Translations under genes and position numbers: made by a program | In this document: piece by piece, positions 37,815-47,117 of the stretch | Layout of the letters: every line of letters starts with the position of its first letter | Position numbering within the stretch: the first letter of the stretch is position 1 | Assembly: GCF_020595125.1 (NCBI RefSeq) | Contig: NZ_JACNMS010000002.1 | Span: forward strand, 1-64,000 | Direction: 5' to 3' | Origin: Jeotgalibacillus aurantiacus | Lineage (GTDB): Bacteria > Bacillota > Bacilli > Bacillales > Jeotgalibacillaceae | DNA: 64,000 nt | The notes under the pieces: generated by a model | What the model was told of the DNA's origin: nothing | Seen by the model: the letters and a program-made list of their open reading frames with translations, nothing else | Databases searched by the model: none

Positions 37815-39122
37815 ATGATGTCATCATCATTTAAACAATATGATTTCAAACCATTTATTATGGATGCGATAGATAAACTCGGGTTTCATGCCCCGACTGC
37901 CATTCAGGAAAAAATGATTCCAATGATCAGAAAAAACCAGAGTGCCATTGGACAATCCCAGACCGGAACAGGTAAAACACATGCTTATCTGCTTCCGCTT
38001 GTAGATCAGGTTGAAGAGGAACGTCAACAGGTACAGGTTGTCGTAACAGCACCAACAAGAGAGCTTGCCAAGCAGATCCATGCTGAAGTGAAGCATCTGA
38101 CAGATGGAACTGCGATTCAGAGCAAGCTTTTTGTCGGCGGAACGGATAAACAGCGCGCGATTGAAAAGCTGAAGACTCAGCCTCAGATTGTGGTTGGAAC
38201 GCCGGGCCGGATCAATGACTTAATTAAAGAACAGGCTTTACTCATTCATACAGCAACTTCCATCGTCATTGATGAAGCAGATCTGATGCTTGAAATGGGC
38301 TTTTTAGAAGACGTGGATCAGATCGCTTCAAGAATGCCGGAGGAACTTCAGATTCTTGTGTTCTCCGCAACCATTCCTGAGAAGCTGAAGCCGTTCCTTA
38401 AAAAGTATATGGAAAACCCTCAGTATGCTCATATTGAGCCTAAGCAGATTCAGGCTGAAAATATTGAATTTGTCATTGTGCCACAGAAAAGTAAGACGAA
38501 AGATACGGTGCTTTATCAGATCCTGACTTCTATTAATCCTTACCTTGCCATCGTATTTACAAATACAAAGTCAAAAGCGGATGAAGTGGCGGATAAACTG
38601 CTTGAAAAAGGACTTCGTGTAGGGCGCGTTCACGGTGGACTGGCTCCGCGTGAGCGTAATAAAATGATGAAGCAGATCCGCGACCTTGAGTATCAGTACA
38701 TTGTGGCAACGGATCTGGCAGCCCGCGGGATTGATATCCCGGGTGTCAGCCATGTCATTAACTATGAAATCCCGTCTGACCTTGATTTCTTCATTCACCG
38801 TGTTGGTCGTACGGCACGTGCCGGTTCATCAGGTACAGCGATTACAATCTATGAGCCATCAGATGAAGATGCATTAAATCAGATTGAGAAAAAAGGCATT
38901 ACGTTTAAACACCAGGAAGTAAAAAATGGTGAATGGGTAACGCTGAATGACCGTCATAAACGTTCAAACCGTGTGAAAACGGAAAATGAAACGGATCAGA
39001 AAGCGAAATCACTAGTCAGAAAGCCAAAAAAGGTCAAGCCTGGCTATAAAAAGAAAATGAAGTATAAGATGGAACAGATTAAAAAGAAAGAACGCAGAAA
39101 AAACAGACGAAACAACAATTAA
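37815..39122 (+). CDS. cshB: DEAD-box RNA helicase CshB
   Basis: A 435-residue RNA helicase. It has a Q motif, [14 protein letters not shown] (motif I), PTRELA (Ia), DEAD (II), SAT (III) and HRVGRTAR (VI), then a very basic C-terminal tail ending [12 protein letters not shown]. In B. subtilis CshB helps unwind mRNA during cold shock and in ribosome assembly. AAGGAG precedes tandem ATGs at 37815 and 37818. A TATAAT box lies at 37779-37784. It is followed 19 bp later by nfo. Confidence 0.95.
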   Translation: MMSSSFKQYDFKPFIMDAIDKLGFHAPTAIQEKMIPMIRKNQSAIGQSQTGTGKTHAYLLPLVDQVEEERQQVQVVVTAPTRELAKQIHAEVKHLTDGTAIQSKLFVGGTDKQRAIEKLKTQPQIVVGTPGRINDLIKEQALLIHTATSIVIDEADLMLEMGFLEDVDQIASRMPEELQILVFSATIPEKLKPFLKKYMENPQYAHIEPKQIQAENIEFVIVPQKSKTKDTVLYQILTSINPYLAIVFTNTKSKADEVADKLLEKGLRVGRVHGGLAPRERNKMMKQIRDLEYQYIVATDLAARGIDIPGVSHVINYEIPSDLDFFIHRVGRTARAGSSGTAITIYEPSDEDALNQIEKKGITFKHQEVKNGEWVTLNDRHKRSNRVKTENETDQKAKSLVRKPKKVKPGYKKKMKYKMEQIKKKERRKNRRNNN

Positions 39123-39141
39123 TCAATGGGGGAGATTCAGG

Positions 39142-40038
39142 ATGTTAAAAATCGGTTCTCACGTGTCTATGGGCGGCAAGAAAATGCTGCTGGCTGCGAG
39201 TGAAGAAGCAGCCTCTTACGGCTCCAGCACCTTTATGATCTACACCGGAGCCCCTCAGAATACAAGAAGAAAACCTATAGAAGAATTGAATATTGAGGCA
39301 GGCCTTAAGCACATGAACGAAAATGGCCTTGCAGATATTGTTGTTCATGCGCCATACATCATTAATATTGCGAACACAACGAAGCCGGAAACATTTGAAC
39401 TTGGTGTCAACTTCCTGCGATCAGAAACGGAACGCACAGCAGCGCTCGGTTCAAAACAAATCGTTCTGCATCCAGGCGCCCATGTTGGAGCGGGAGTGGA
39501 TAAGGGAATTGATCGGATTGTTGAAGGGTTGAACGAAGTGTTAACGAAGGACCAGACCGTTCAGGTTGCCTTGGAGACGATGGCAGGTAAAGGGTCTGAA
39601 TGCGGCCGGAGTTTTGAAGAAATCGCGAGAATCATCGATGGTGTTACGCATAATGAAAAGCTTTCAGTCTGCTTTGATACATGCCACGTGCATGATGCGG
39701 GGTATGATATCGTCAATGACTTCGACGGTGTTCTTGAAGAGTTTGACCGGATTGTCGGTCTGGACCGTATTAAAGTTCTTCACGTCAATGACAGCAAAAA
39801 TCCAAAAGGTGCTTCGAAGGACCGTCACGAAAATATCGGCTTCGGGCATATCGGGTTTAAAGCGCTCGATTATATCGTTCATCATGACGTCTTCAAGGAC
39901 ATTCCAAAGATTTTGGAAACGCCCTATGTTGGTGAAGATAAAAAGGATAAAAAACCGCCATATAAATATGAAATCGAAATGCTTCGTAACCGGACATTCC
40001 GTGAAGAAGTACTCGACGATATTATAAATCAGCTGTGA
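39142..40038 (+). CDS. nfo: Endonuclease IV (AP endonuclease)
   Basis: A 298-residue TIM-barrel zinc enzyme that cleaves 5' to abasic sites in base-excision repair. The trinuclear metal ligands lie in [40 protein letters not shown] and [12 protein letters not shown], all intact. It is cotranscribed with cshB. The terminator overlaps its stop codon. Confidence 0.97.
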   Translation: MLKIGSHVSMGGKKMLLAASEEAASYGSSTFMIYTGAPQNTRRKPIEELNIEAGLKHMNENGLADIVVHAPYIINIANTTKPETFELGVNFLRSETERTAALGSKQIVLHPGAHVGAGVDKGIDRIVEGLNEVLTKDQTVQVALETMAGKGSECGRSFEEIARIIDGVTHNEKLSVCFDTCHVHDAGYDIVNDFDGVLEEFDRIVGLDRIKVLHVNDSKNPKGASKDRHENIGFGHIGFKALDYIVHHDVFKDIPKILETPYVGEDKKDKKPPYKYEIEMLRNRTFREEVLDDIINQL

Positions 40039-40061
40039 GGCACGCACCTCACAGCTTTTTC
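40031..40061. terminator. Terminator between nfo and the DUF2624 gene
   Basis: AGCTGTGAGG and CCTCACAGCT form a 10-bp stem followed by TTTTTCTTTT. It includes the nfo stop and may act on both strands. Confidence 0.88.
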
Positions 40062-40063
40062 TT

Positions 40064-40303
40064 TTAAAAAAGCTTTAACAGTTCGTTAGTGCGTTCTGGG
40101 CCAAGCTTTTTCATGCTTTCAGAAATTAATTGATCCCGGTTCGCTGAATCAAAAAAATCGAATTCATTACTGTGTATGAACTGATGAATAATCTTACATT
40201 CCTGATCCGTCAGGTATACGCCGGTTGTTTTGGCGTAGCTTTTAATATGTTCAGGTGTAAAAGATTTAATTTTACTGATCAAAAAGGGTGGAATCCAGGT
40301 CAT
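40064..40303 (-). CDS. DUF2624 family protein (YqfT-like)
   Basis: A 79-residue cytosolic protein of the DUF2624 type: PPFLISKIKSFTPEHIKSYA, then LTDQECKIIHQFIHSNEFDFF and a basic C-terminal helix. The function is unknown. The ATG at 40303 follows AAAGGAGGTGACAGG; a longer in-frame version to 40348 includes that site and is rejected. It is divergent from the zinc-uptake operon and occupies the same slot as yqfT of B. subtilis. Confidence 0.82.
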   Translation of the reverse strand: MTWIPPFLISKIKSFTPEHIKSYAKTTGVYLTDQECKIIHQFIHSNEFDFFDSANRDQLISESMKKLGPERTNELLKLF

Positions 40304-40337
40304 CCTGTCACCTCCTTTCAATGTCAGTATTCTTTTA

Positions 40338-40366
40338 TTTACTTTCACTCTGATCAGGTGTATACT
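40338..40366 (+). promoter_or_regulatory. Promoter of the zinc-uptake operon
   Basis: TTTACT and TATACT are spaced by 17 bp, 12 bp upstream of the Zur box. Confidence 0.65.
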
Positions 40367-40377
40367 GATGATTTGTT

Positions 40378-40398
40378 AAATCGGAATCATTCTAGTTC
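40378..40398. promoter_or_regulatory. Probable Zur operator
   Basis: AAATCGGAATCATTCTAGTTC resembles the Bacillus Zur box AAATCGTAATNATTACGATTT, with a good left half and centre and a degraded right half. It lies between the promoter and znuC in an operon that ends with a Zur gene. Confidence 0.6.
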
Positions 40399-40413
40399 GA
40401 AAGGGATGAGAAA

Positions 40414-41190
40414 ATGACAAACGTCATTGAACTCCAAAATGTTTCGTATCGCTATGATAAAGAACAGGTATTAACAGACATCAATCTGGAGATCCCTAAA
40501 GGATCCTTTCTCGGTATCGTAGGCCCGAACGGATCCGGAAAATCAACGATGCTAAAATTAATTCTTGGATTATTAAAACCTAAAAATGGTGAAGTATTTT
40601 TATTTGGTGAACCCCTTGCCAAATTTAAAGCGTGGGAGAAAATCGGCTACGTCTCTCAAAAGGCAAACTCATTTAACACCGGTTTCCCTGCGACGGTTTA
40701 TGAAGTTGTGGCGAGCGGGCTGACAAAAAAGACGGGGCTTTTTAAGATGATCGGCAGAAAATCAAGACCTCAGATTGAGCGTGCGATCCATGCTGTCGGA
40801 ATGGAAGACTTTATGACCCGAAACATCGGGGAGCTCTCAGGCGGTCAGCAGCAGCGTGTATTTATTGCCCGGGCCATTGTCAGTGATCCGGATGTGCTCA
40901 TACTCGATGAACCGACAGTCGGGGTTGATGTGAAAAATGTACAGACCTTTTACAATATGCTCGACCGTTTGAATAAAGAACTTGGGATTACCCTTTTACT
41001 CGTTACGCATGATACAGGTACGATTTCAAATAAAGTAACACACGTCGCCTGCCTGAATAATACCCTGCATTTTCATGGCAGCGCAGAAGATTTTGATCAG
41101 GTAAAAGACGATGAATTATCACTGTTTTACGGTCATGATGTTCACAGTCTTCATCATGATCACGATCATGGTCATGAGGTGACACCATGA
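40414..41190 (+). CDS. znuC: Zinc ABC transporter, ATP-binding protein
   Basis: A 258-residue ABC ATPase. It has Walker A GPNGSGKST, the signature LSGGQQQRV, Walker B VLILDEPTVGVD and an H-loop VTHD. The C-terminus is His-rich (HDVHSLHHDHDHGHE), typical of metal uptake systems. With the permease and Zur-type regulator downstream it matches zurA-zurM-zurR operons. No substrate-binding protein is encoded here, so it must lie elsewhere. It overlaps the permease gene by 4 bp. Confidence 0.92.
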   Translation: MTNVIELQNVSYRYDKEQVLTDINLEIPKGSFLGIVGPNGSGKSTMLKLILGLLKPKNGEVFLFGEPLAKFKAWEKIGYVSQKANSFNTGFPATVYEVVASGLTKKTGLFKMIGRKSRPQIERAIHAVGMEDFMTRNIGELSGGQQQRVFIARAIVSDPDVLILDEPTVGVDVKNVQTFYNMLDRLNKELGITLLLVTHDTGTISNKVTHVACLNNTLHFHGSAEDFDQVKDDELSLFYGHDVHSLHHDHDHGHEVTP

Positions 41191-42026
41191 TAGATGCCAT
41201 CTTTCAATATGAATTTTTACAAAACGCCTTTCTCTCAGGACTGCTGATCGGTGTGATTGCGCCATTACTCGGGGCGTTTATCGTGGTCAGACGATTATCA
41301 TTAATTGCAGATGCGTTAAGTCACGTAACGCTGTCCGGGATTGCGGCAAGCCTGTTGTTAAGTAAAACATTTGTCGCTTTTAATGGACTCAATCCATTAT
41401 GGCTTGGAATGGGCTTTTCAGTAGCAGGATCGCTCTTTATTGAGAGACTCAGAAATGTGTACAAGCATTATCAGGAGCTGGCGATACCGATCATTTTATC
41501 CGGTGGAATCGGGATCGGGGTTATTTTTATTTCATTGGCTGACGGATTTAATACAGACCTTTTCAGTTATCTTTTTGGCAGTGTAAGTGCAGTCAGTCGC
41601 AGTGACCTTTATTTAATTATCGGAATTGCGGTGATCGTTATTGCACTAGTCACGATTCTTTACAAGGAGCTTTTCCTTTTATCCTTCGATGAAGAATTCA
41701 GTAAAGCTTCCGGACTGCAGACAGGTGCACTCCATTTAATCTTTATGGTTATCACGGCACTTGTGATTGCTGGTTCAATGCGGATTGTCGGTATCCTGCT
41801 CGTATCCTCACTCATGACACTTCCTGTCGCAGCAGCGATGAGAGTGGCAAGAGGGTTTAAACAAACCATCATCCTTTCAGTTGTGTTCGGTGAAATCGCC
41901 GTGATTGCCGGGTTATTCAGTGCCTTTTATCTGGACCTTGCACCGGGAGGAACGATCGTTGTGTCATCTATTCTGATTCTCCTGACATCGATCGCTTTTA
42001 AAAAATGGCAGACCATGAGAAAATAA
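41187..42026 (+). CDS. znuB: Zinc ABC transporter, permease protein
   Basis: A 279-residue ABC-3 family permease with seven to nine membrane helices, including the conserved GLLIGVIAPLLGAFIVVRRLSLI start and the VAGSMRIVGILLVSSLMTLP region. It carries Zn2+ inward with ZnuC. The start overlaps the end of znuC and the zur gene begins 17 bp after its stop. Confidence 0.92.
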   Translation: MIDAIFQYEFLQNAFLSGLLIGVIAPLLGAFIVVRRLSLIADALSHVTLSGIAASLLLSKTFVAFNGLNPLWLGMGFSVAGSLFIERLRNVYKHYQELAIPIILSGGIGIGVIFISLADGFNTDLFSYLFGSVSAVSRSDLYLIIGIAVIVIALVTILYKELFLLSFDEEFSKASGLQTGALHLIFMVITALVIAGSMRIVGILLVSSLMTLPVAAAMRVARGFKQTIILSVVFGEIAVIAGLFSAFYLDLAPGGTIVVSSILILLTSIAFKKWQTMRK

Positions 42027-42043
42027 CAGTGAGGTGAAACGCA

Positions 42044-42457
42044 ATGAATCTTCAGGAAGCAATGGATTTATTAAAAGAAGAAGGCTACAAGCATACCGGA
42101 AAGAGACAGCATATGCTTGAGTTATTTGAAAAACACGACCGCTACATGACGGCCCGTGAAGTGCTGGAATCAATGAACCCTTATTTCAGCGGTCTGAGCT
42201 TTGATACAATCTACCGGAACCTGTCACTCTTTGCCGAACTCGGTATCCTTGAGGAAACGGAACTATCCGGAGAAAAGCACTTCCGTTTTGTCTGCAGCAG
42301 CGGACATCACCATCACCACTTTATTTGCATGGACTGCGGAAAAACAAAATCAATCCATATGTGTCCCATGTCCGTACTCGAAGAAAACCTGACCGGCTAC
42401 GAAATCTCCGGCCACAAATTCGAAATCTACGGCACATGCCCCGAATGTCAGGCGTAA
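42044..42457 (+). CDS. zur: Zinc uptake regulator Zur (Fur family)
   Basis: A 137-residue Fur-family repressor. A winged helix (about 1-80, with [19 protein letters not shown]) precedes a dimerisation domain with a His run (H88-H92), C95 and C98, and C132 and C135 (structural zinc). The ZnuCB neighbours, rather than an iron or peroxide operon, point to Zur rather than Fur or PerR. It would autoregulate through the box upstream of znuC. B. subtilis zur occupies the same region. Confidence 0.9.
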   Translation: MNLQEAMDLLKEEGYKHTGKRQHMLELFEKHDRYMTAREVLESMNPYFSGLSFDTIYRNLSLFAELGILEETELSGEKHFRFVCSSGHHHHHFICMDCGKTKSIHMCPMSVLEENLTGYEISGHKFEIYGTCPECQA

Positions 42458-42489
42458 ACTTTTGATACCCAGCGATATATAGAAACAAC

Positions 42490-42520
42490 AACACCCCCTG
42501 TGAAAATCACAGGGGGTGTT
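42490..42520 (+). terminator. Hairpin terminator after zur
   Basis: AACACCCCCTGTGA and TCACAGGGGGTGTT form a perfect 14-bp stem with a 3-nt loop. The following T tract is weak. Confidence 0.75.
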
Positions 42521-42567
42521 AATATGTATAAATTTAATAAAGGTTTTTTAGAAAAAATCAAATATAA

Positions 42568-42682
42568 GGGCAGGTGCCATCCGTAGACTCCTGCGGCAGA
42601 GGAGCGACAGGTGAGACAGCGTAATGCGGAGCATTAGCTGGCTCACCGCGCGGCCGCGGAAAGCGAAGGATGGCACCTGCCC
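42568..42682 (+). repeat. Palindromic intergenic repeat, copy 4
   Basis: The arms GGGCAGGTGCCATCC and GGATGGCACCTGCCC are perfectly inverted. The core matches copy 3 almost base for base, with TAATGC-GGA-GCATTA at the centre. Confidence 0.92.
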
Positions 42683-42698
42683 GGTTATCTAACAACAC

Positions 42699-43286
42699 TC
42701 ATCTAAGTGATTTCTTTAAAGCCTTCTCCCACTGCATCACCCACTGATGCGCCTCAGCCCAGCTCCTTACCCTGATCACACCATCCGGGATCGGATCCTG
42801 ATTATAAGGCGTATCAAACAAAATAACCGGAATCGAAAACGCCTCATGAATCATCACCGCGTTATCATGCTTATCCTCAAGAAAAAGATCAATATTGTGC
42901 TGATCCACAGCATCAAGCTTATTATGTGATCCGATTAACTCGATGTGATCATAATCAATCTCCTGCTCATCAAACCATTTTTTAGTCAGCTCCAGGTGCT
43001 GACCTCCTCTGGCACTGATAAAAAACAGTTCAAATTCCTTTTTCCAGTTTGTCAGGACTTCATCTGCGTCATTGTGTATTGGAGAGGAGCGGTAAATGTC
43101 CGCTTCTGTTTCCTGAAACCATTCTGAAAAGCGTGATGGATGAATATCAGGAAGCGCTTTGGTTAAATCATATTCCTTTATATCTTCTAACGTTAAACTG
43201 CGGTTGAAAGCCCGGTTAATATGCGGGATCAATGAAGAGGGACAGGTGACGGTTCCATCAATATCAATGCCAAGTCGCTTTTTCAT
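42699..43286 (-). CDS. HAD-like 5' nucleotidase (YqfW-like)
   Basis: A 195-residue HAD phosphatase of the 5'(3')-nucleotidase type. Motif I is LGIDIDGTVT, with the nucleophile Asp and the acid Asp two residues later. Motif II is FFISARGG and motif IV lies in IDLFLEDKHDNA. It probably dephosphorylates nucleotides; the natural substrate is unknown. The ATG at 43286 follows AAAGGAG. The open frame extends 79 codons further without a ribosome binding site and is not used. Position matches yqfW of B. subtilis. Confidence 0.85.
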   Translation of the reverse strand: MKKRLGIDIDGTVTCPSSLIPHINRAFNRSLTLEDIKEYDLTKALPDIHPSRFSEWFQETEADIYRSSPIHNDADEVLTNWKKEFELFFISARGGQHLELTKKWFDEQEIDYDHIELIGSHNKLDAVDQHNIDLFLEDKHDNAVMIHEAFSIPVILFDTPYNQDPIPDGVIRVRSWAEAHQWVMQWEKALKKSLR

Positions 43287-43408
43287 GTGCAAAATCTCCT
43301 TTAATAAGCTATGTATTATTGTATCACAAATGATGAAGAATATTTTCCAGTCATAATGAAGTTTATTCATGGACACCCTAGGATTATTCCGGGAAGGAGG
43401 GGAAGTGA

Positions 43409-43768
43409 ATGGATAATGACAAAATGGAGAAAAAAGATGAAAAAAGCCTTCAGGAAAACAGGTATGATGAAGAAATGGGCTCGGAGCTTTCGAGGGTAAG
43501 TCCTGCATGGTACACAGAGACACCTGACGATACGGAAAGAAAAAGAGATGGTGTGATTAAGAATACGAATCGTGGCATGTGGCTTGGGTATGCGTCGATC
43601 ATTACGGGTATCATCGCCTTTTTTACTGCACCGGTACTATTTGGGGCACTGGCGATTATTCTTGGATTCGCAGCGAGACGATCTGACGGTAAAATGTCTG
43701 GTGGAGCAGGGATTGTGTTAGGGGCGATATCAATCGTGCTCGGACTGCTGATCTATCCATTGTTTTAA
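43409..43768 (+). CDS. DUF4190 membrane protein (YqfX-like)
   Basis: A 119-residue protein. A charged cytosolic N-terminus (about 1-55) precedes two membrane helices (MWLGYASIITGIIAFFTAPV and GGAGIVLGAISIVLGLLIYP), linked by the conserved LGFAARRSDGKMSG loop. The function is unknown. GGAGGGGAAGTG lies before the ATG. It matches yqfX of B. subtilis and is transcribed against ispG. Confidence 0.82.
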   Translation: MDNDKMEKKDEKSLQENRYDEEMGSELSRVSPAWYTETPDDTERKRDGVIKNTNRGMWLGYASIITGIIAFFTAPVLFGALAIILGFAARRSDGKMSGGAGIVLGAISIVLGLLIYPLF

Positions 43769-43810
43769 CGGCTGGAATTGATGACAGACCCGGATATATA
43801 TGATAAAAAG

Positions 43811-43843
43811 AAAAACACGGATGCAACTCATCCGTGTTTTTTT
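43811..43843. terminator. Bidirectional terminator between yqfX and ispG
   Basis: AAACACGGATG and CATCCGTGTTT form an 11-bp stem flanked by A and T runs, suited to convergent genes. Confidence 0.9.
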
Positions 43844-43855
43844 ACTATGATTTGA

Positions 43856-44965
43856 TCAGGCATTGGCTGCGGCTTCTTCAGCCTGTTTGCGGTAATGTTC
43901 TTCAGCCAGTTTATCAATTTCAACCTTAAGCTCTTCCACCATAGTTTCCTCAGGTACCTTGCGCACTGTTTTCCCTTTCATAAACAGCAGGCCTTCTCCT
44001 CTGGCACCTGCGATTCCGATATCCGCTTCACGCGCTTCACCCGGGCCGTTTACTGCACAGCCAAGCACTGCGACTTTAATCGGTGCTTTAATGGTAGAAA
44101 TGTATTCCTCTACTTCGTTCGCAATTGAAATCAGATCAATTTCAATACGTCCGCAAGTTGGGCAGGAGATTAAGGTTGCCGCATTTGAAGCAAGACCAAA
44201 TGACTTGAGCAGTTCTCTTGCCACTTTAACCTCTTCAACCGGATCCGCGCTCAGTGAAATACGAAGCGTATTACCGATCCCCTTACTCAGGATTGCGCCA
44301 AGACCTGCAGCACTTTTTACTGTACCTGCAAATAATGTGCCCGACTCAGTAATACCGAGGTGAAGCGGGTAGTCAAATGCTTTTGCTGCTTTTTCGTATG
44401 CTTCAATAGCCAGATTTACATCTGAAGCTTTCATCGAAACGATAATATCGTGGAAATCAAGGTCTTCCAGGATTTTAATATGATGAAGGGCACTTTCCAC
44501 CATGCCGTCTGCAGTAGGATATCCGTATTTCTCGAGGATTTTCCGCTCGAGACTTCCGGCATTTACACCAATCCGGATCGGGATGTTCTTTTCCTTGGCT
44601 GCTTTTACAACAGCTTCGACCTTCTCACGGCGACCGATATTACCAGGGTTAATCCGGATTTTATCCGCTCCGCCTTCAATAGCTTTTAAAGCCAGCTTGT
44701 AATCAAAATGAATATCAACGACAAGCGGGATATTAATTCGCTTTTTAATTTCAGGAATCGCATCAGCCGCACGCTCATCCGGACATGCTACACGGACAAT
44801 CTGACAGCCGGCTTCCTCAAGACGTTTAATTTCAGCAACCGTTGCTTCAACGTCATGCGTTTTAGTTGTTGTCATACTTTGAATGACTAATTCATTGTTA
44901 CCGCCAATAGTTAAATCCCCGACTTTAACGGGACGAGTGTTTGAACGATGTGTAATTTCACCCAA
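43856..44965 (-). CDS. ispG: 4-hydroxy-3-methylbut-2-en-1-yl diphosphate synthase IspG
   Basis: A 369-residue MEP-pathway iron-sulfur enzyme that turns MEcPP into HMBPP, the substrate of IspH. The TIM barrel ([20 protein letters not shown]) is followed by the 4Fe-4S domain with SCPTCGR and [11 protein letters not shown]. The start is the TTG at 44965, 8 nt after AAAAAGGAG. An ATG at 44989 lies upstream of that site and would add a non-conserved octapeptide. Bacterial-length form. Confidence 0.96.
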   Translation of the reverse strand: MGEITHRSNTRPVKVGDLTIGGNNELVIQSMTTTKTHDVEATVAEIKRLEEAGCQIVRVACPDERAADAIPEIKKRINIPLVVDIHFDYKLALKAIEGGADKIRINPGNIGRREKVEAVVKAAKEKNIPIRIGVNAGSLERKILEKYGYPTADGMVESALHHIKILEDLDFHDIIVSMKASDVNLAIEAYEKAAKAFDYPLHLGITESGTLFAGTVKSAAGLGAILSKGIGNTLRISLSADPVEEVKVARELLKSFGLASNAATLISCPTCGRIEIDLISIANEVEEYISTIKAPIKVAVLGCAVNGPGEAREADIGIAGARGEGLLFMKGKTVRKVPEETMVEELKVEIDKLAEEHYRKQAEEAAANA

Positions 44966-45066
44966 AGGTATTCGCTCCTTTTTAAGCATCCTATAATATT
45001 GTTTCTTCTTTATTCTAACAGTGTTGAATCAGCATGTACAAGAAAATGAGTGTGCAGAAGATTTTA

Positions 45067-45192
45067 TTACAGCTCACATTCCGTTATCTCTGTGATTTTA
45101 AATAATGATGGATCAATGGAACCGGTTGTCAGATCCCAGTAACAGCTGTACAGACTGATGATCAGTAATAAAAACAGCAGCAATTTTTTCAT
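45067..45192 (-). CDS. 41-residue hydrophobic peptide, possible lipoprotein
   Basis: A short ORF with a clear TGGAGGATTCG-ATG initiation site. The product begins MKKLLLFLLLIISLYSCYWD and ends in a polar stretch. LYSC resembles a lipobox (Cys at residue 17), although Tyr at -2 is unusual. It could be a tiny exported lipoprotein or a membrane peptide. The function is unknown. It lies upstream of ispG on the same strand. Confidence 0.5.
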   Translation of the reverse strand: MKKLLLFLLLIISLYSCYWDLTTGSIDPSLFKITEITECEL

Positions 45193-45302
45193 CGAATCCT
45201 CCATCTAGACGTTTTTATTTACAAAGACTTAACAAACAGGTTATGGAAAATTAAAAGAAATTAGTGATAATAGACCTATAAAACAGTTGGGGGAAATATG
45301 AC

Positions 45303-47036
45303 ATGAAAACGCGCATTTTAGAACTGTCACGGAAATTAAAGAAGTATTGGAAGGCTGGTTTAAGCCGGGTTCTTGGAAAGCTTTCTTTATCATTAAGATT
45401 AACGGTCGTTTTAATGATGTTAATAGTAGGATCAACTGCTTACATAGGTGTAATGGGATATAACGCCTCAGTAGAATCGGCTGAGAAACTGATGGCCCAG
45501 AGGCTGGAACGGGAAGCGACGATCGCAAATGAACTCGTGAAAAATGCCATGCTCGCCTATCCAGGAAATGAAGAGCAGTTTTTAAATAAAACGAAACAAT
45601 TGATAAACCAGCAGAAGGCGAACCTGTCACAGGATGGACTTGCCGCTTCCATTTTTCTACTGACGCCTGAAGGGCCACAGCCTTTAACCGCAGATACACC
45701 ATTGACCCTTCCGGAGGAACTGCAGACGTCTATATTGTCGGAGGGGAAGGGAACCACGGATGGTGAAGTGGGTGGAGAGCGCTATACGCTTTCTTACTTC
45801 AACATTCAGGAGTTGAAAGGAATCTATACGATTGCGATTCCAAAAGAAAATTATTTAAGTGAACAGACAGCACTTGCAGGCTCTATCATCAGAACAGCCG
45901 TTATCACAAGCTTAATCGCATTTATTTTAATGATGCTGACAGTCCGTTCCATCAGTCGTCCCATCTCATTACTGCGTGAAGAGATGAGAAAAGTGCGTAA
46001 CGGAGATTTCACAGGTGGTCGTCTCAAGATCCAGACAACGATTCCTGAGATTGTGTCTCTGCAGAAAAGCTATACCGTTACAATACATACAATAGGTAAT
46101 CTGATCACTGAACTTCTGCATACAGGTGATCAGTTAAATCAGTCAGGAATCAGTCTGCGTAAAAGCTCGGATGAACTTGTTCATTCACTTTCTCCAATTA
46201 AACAAAAAGTAAATGGTATTCATCTTGGTGCAGAGGATACAGCAAAAGAGTCAGGCAAAAGCCTGTCCGCCTTTTACAATATGTCGGAACAGCTCAATCT
46301 TATGCTCGCTGATTTACAGGAATTAAATGAAATTAATTCACTGCTGAAGGAAAAAAGAATTGACGGGGAAAAAAGCGTTGATCAATTAAAAGCGGCCATG
46401 GAACAGGCAGTCGTGAAAATGATGCCGCTGAAAGACACGATCGTACAAATGAGAAAACAGGCTGAAGTGTCGAACGAAGCGGCTCTTTTTATCAAAACCA
46501 TCGCAGACAAAACACGTCTTCTCTCATTAAATGCATCTATTGAGGCAGCCCGGGCTGGAGAAAGTGGAGCGGGATTTGCAGTCGTGGCAAAAGAAGTCGG
46601 GATGCTTGCTGAGCAGTCATCAAAAGCCGTTCAAAATATCGATGAGTCTATGGCATTTCTTCAGGAGATCAGCAGGCGGACGGAGCATGACTTCCTGTTA
46701 ATTGCCGATGAGTCAAAACAGACGCTCGATGAATCATTACATGGACTATCCTTCTTCAATGAAATGGTGTCGCAAATTGAAGAATCTGAAAGCAGAATTG
46801 AAGAACTGCAGGAACAGGCAACGCTCTTTAAAGAAACCCTGCCACAATTGAAGGAGACAACAGAATCCGTTTCTGCTATAGCTGAAAAAACACACAGCCG
46901 GACAGCCGAAATGAACGGCATGATTGCACAGCAGGAGCGGCGTATTCTTGAATCATCAGAAATCGCTGGAAGGCTGTATGAGCTGTCCACTCATTTAAAA
47001 ACAGCTACGCTCAGCAATAAAGAAGAAGCGTCATAA
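45303..47036 (+). CDS. Methyl-accepting chemotaxis protein
   Basis: A 577-residue chemoreceptor. The first membrane helix (about 32-52) and a small extracytoplasmic sensor (about 55-195) are followed by a second helix, a HAMP domain ([19 protein letters not shown]) and a cytosolic coiled-coil signalling domain whose tip is [20 protein letters not shown]. No C-terminal CheR-tethering pentapeptide is visible. The ligand is unknown. No other chemotaxis gene is nearby; in B. subtilis this slot holds yqfZ and yqgA, so the gene is likely an insertion into the conserved order. Confidence 0.93.
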   Translation: MKTRILELSRKLKKYWKAGLSRVLGKLSLSLRLTVVLMMLIVGSTAYIGVMGYNASVESAEKLMAQRLEREATIANELVKNAMLAYPGNEEQFLNKTKQLINQQKANLSQDGLAASIFLLTPEGPQPLTADTPLTLPEELQTSILSEGKGTTDGEVGGERYTLSYFNIQELKGIYTIAIPKENYLSEQTALAGSIIRTAVITSLIAFILMMLTVRSISRPISLLREEMRKVRNGDFTGGRLKIQTTIPEIVSLQKSYTVTIHTIGNLITELLHTGDQLNQSGISLRKSSDELVHSLSPIKQKVNGIHLGAEDTAKESGKSLSAFYNMSEQLNLMLADLQELNEINSLLKEKRIDGEKSVDQLKAAMEQAVVKMMPLKDTIVQMRKQAEVSNEAALFIKTIADKTRLLSLNASIEAARAGESGAGFAVVAKEVGMLAEQSSKAVQNIDESMAFLQEISRRTEHDFLLIADESKQTLDESLHGLSFFNEMVSQIEESESRIEELQEQATLFKETLPQLKETTESVSAIAEKTHSRTAEMNGMIAQQERRILESSEIAGRLYELSTHLKTATLSNKEEAS

Positions 47037-47043
47037 AAATAGT

Positions 47044-47079
47044 GCCGGTTCGTTTCTCTTACAGGAGAATCGAACCGGC
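47044..47079. terminator. Hairpin between the chemoreceptor gene and yqgB
   Basis: GCCGGTTCG and CGAACCGGC, extended inward by TTCTC/GAGAA, form a long stem with only a short T-rich tail, between convergent genes. Confidence 0.75.
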
Positions 47080-47117
47080 TCTTATTGTATTTATAAATAA
47101 TCTGGTCAGCCTTAAGC

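Noticed and set aside
37841-38330. Toxin-antitoxin or defence genes
   Set aside because: All ORFs here and elsewhere resolve to housekeeping families. No defence-type domain set was seen in the window.
43287-43523. 79-codon N-terminal extension of the nucleotidase frame
   Set aside because: No ribosome binding site; it overlaps the divergent yqfX region. The family starts at MKKRLGIDIDGT.
45298-45306. ATG-ACA-TGA minimal ORF before the chemoreceptor gene
   Set aside because: It overlaps the MCP start by frame shift, probably by chance; too short to support as a regulatory minigene.
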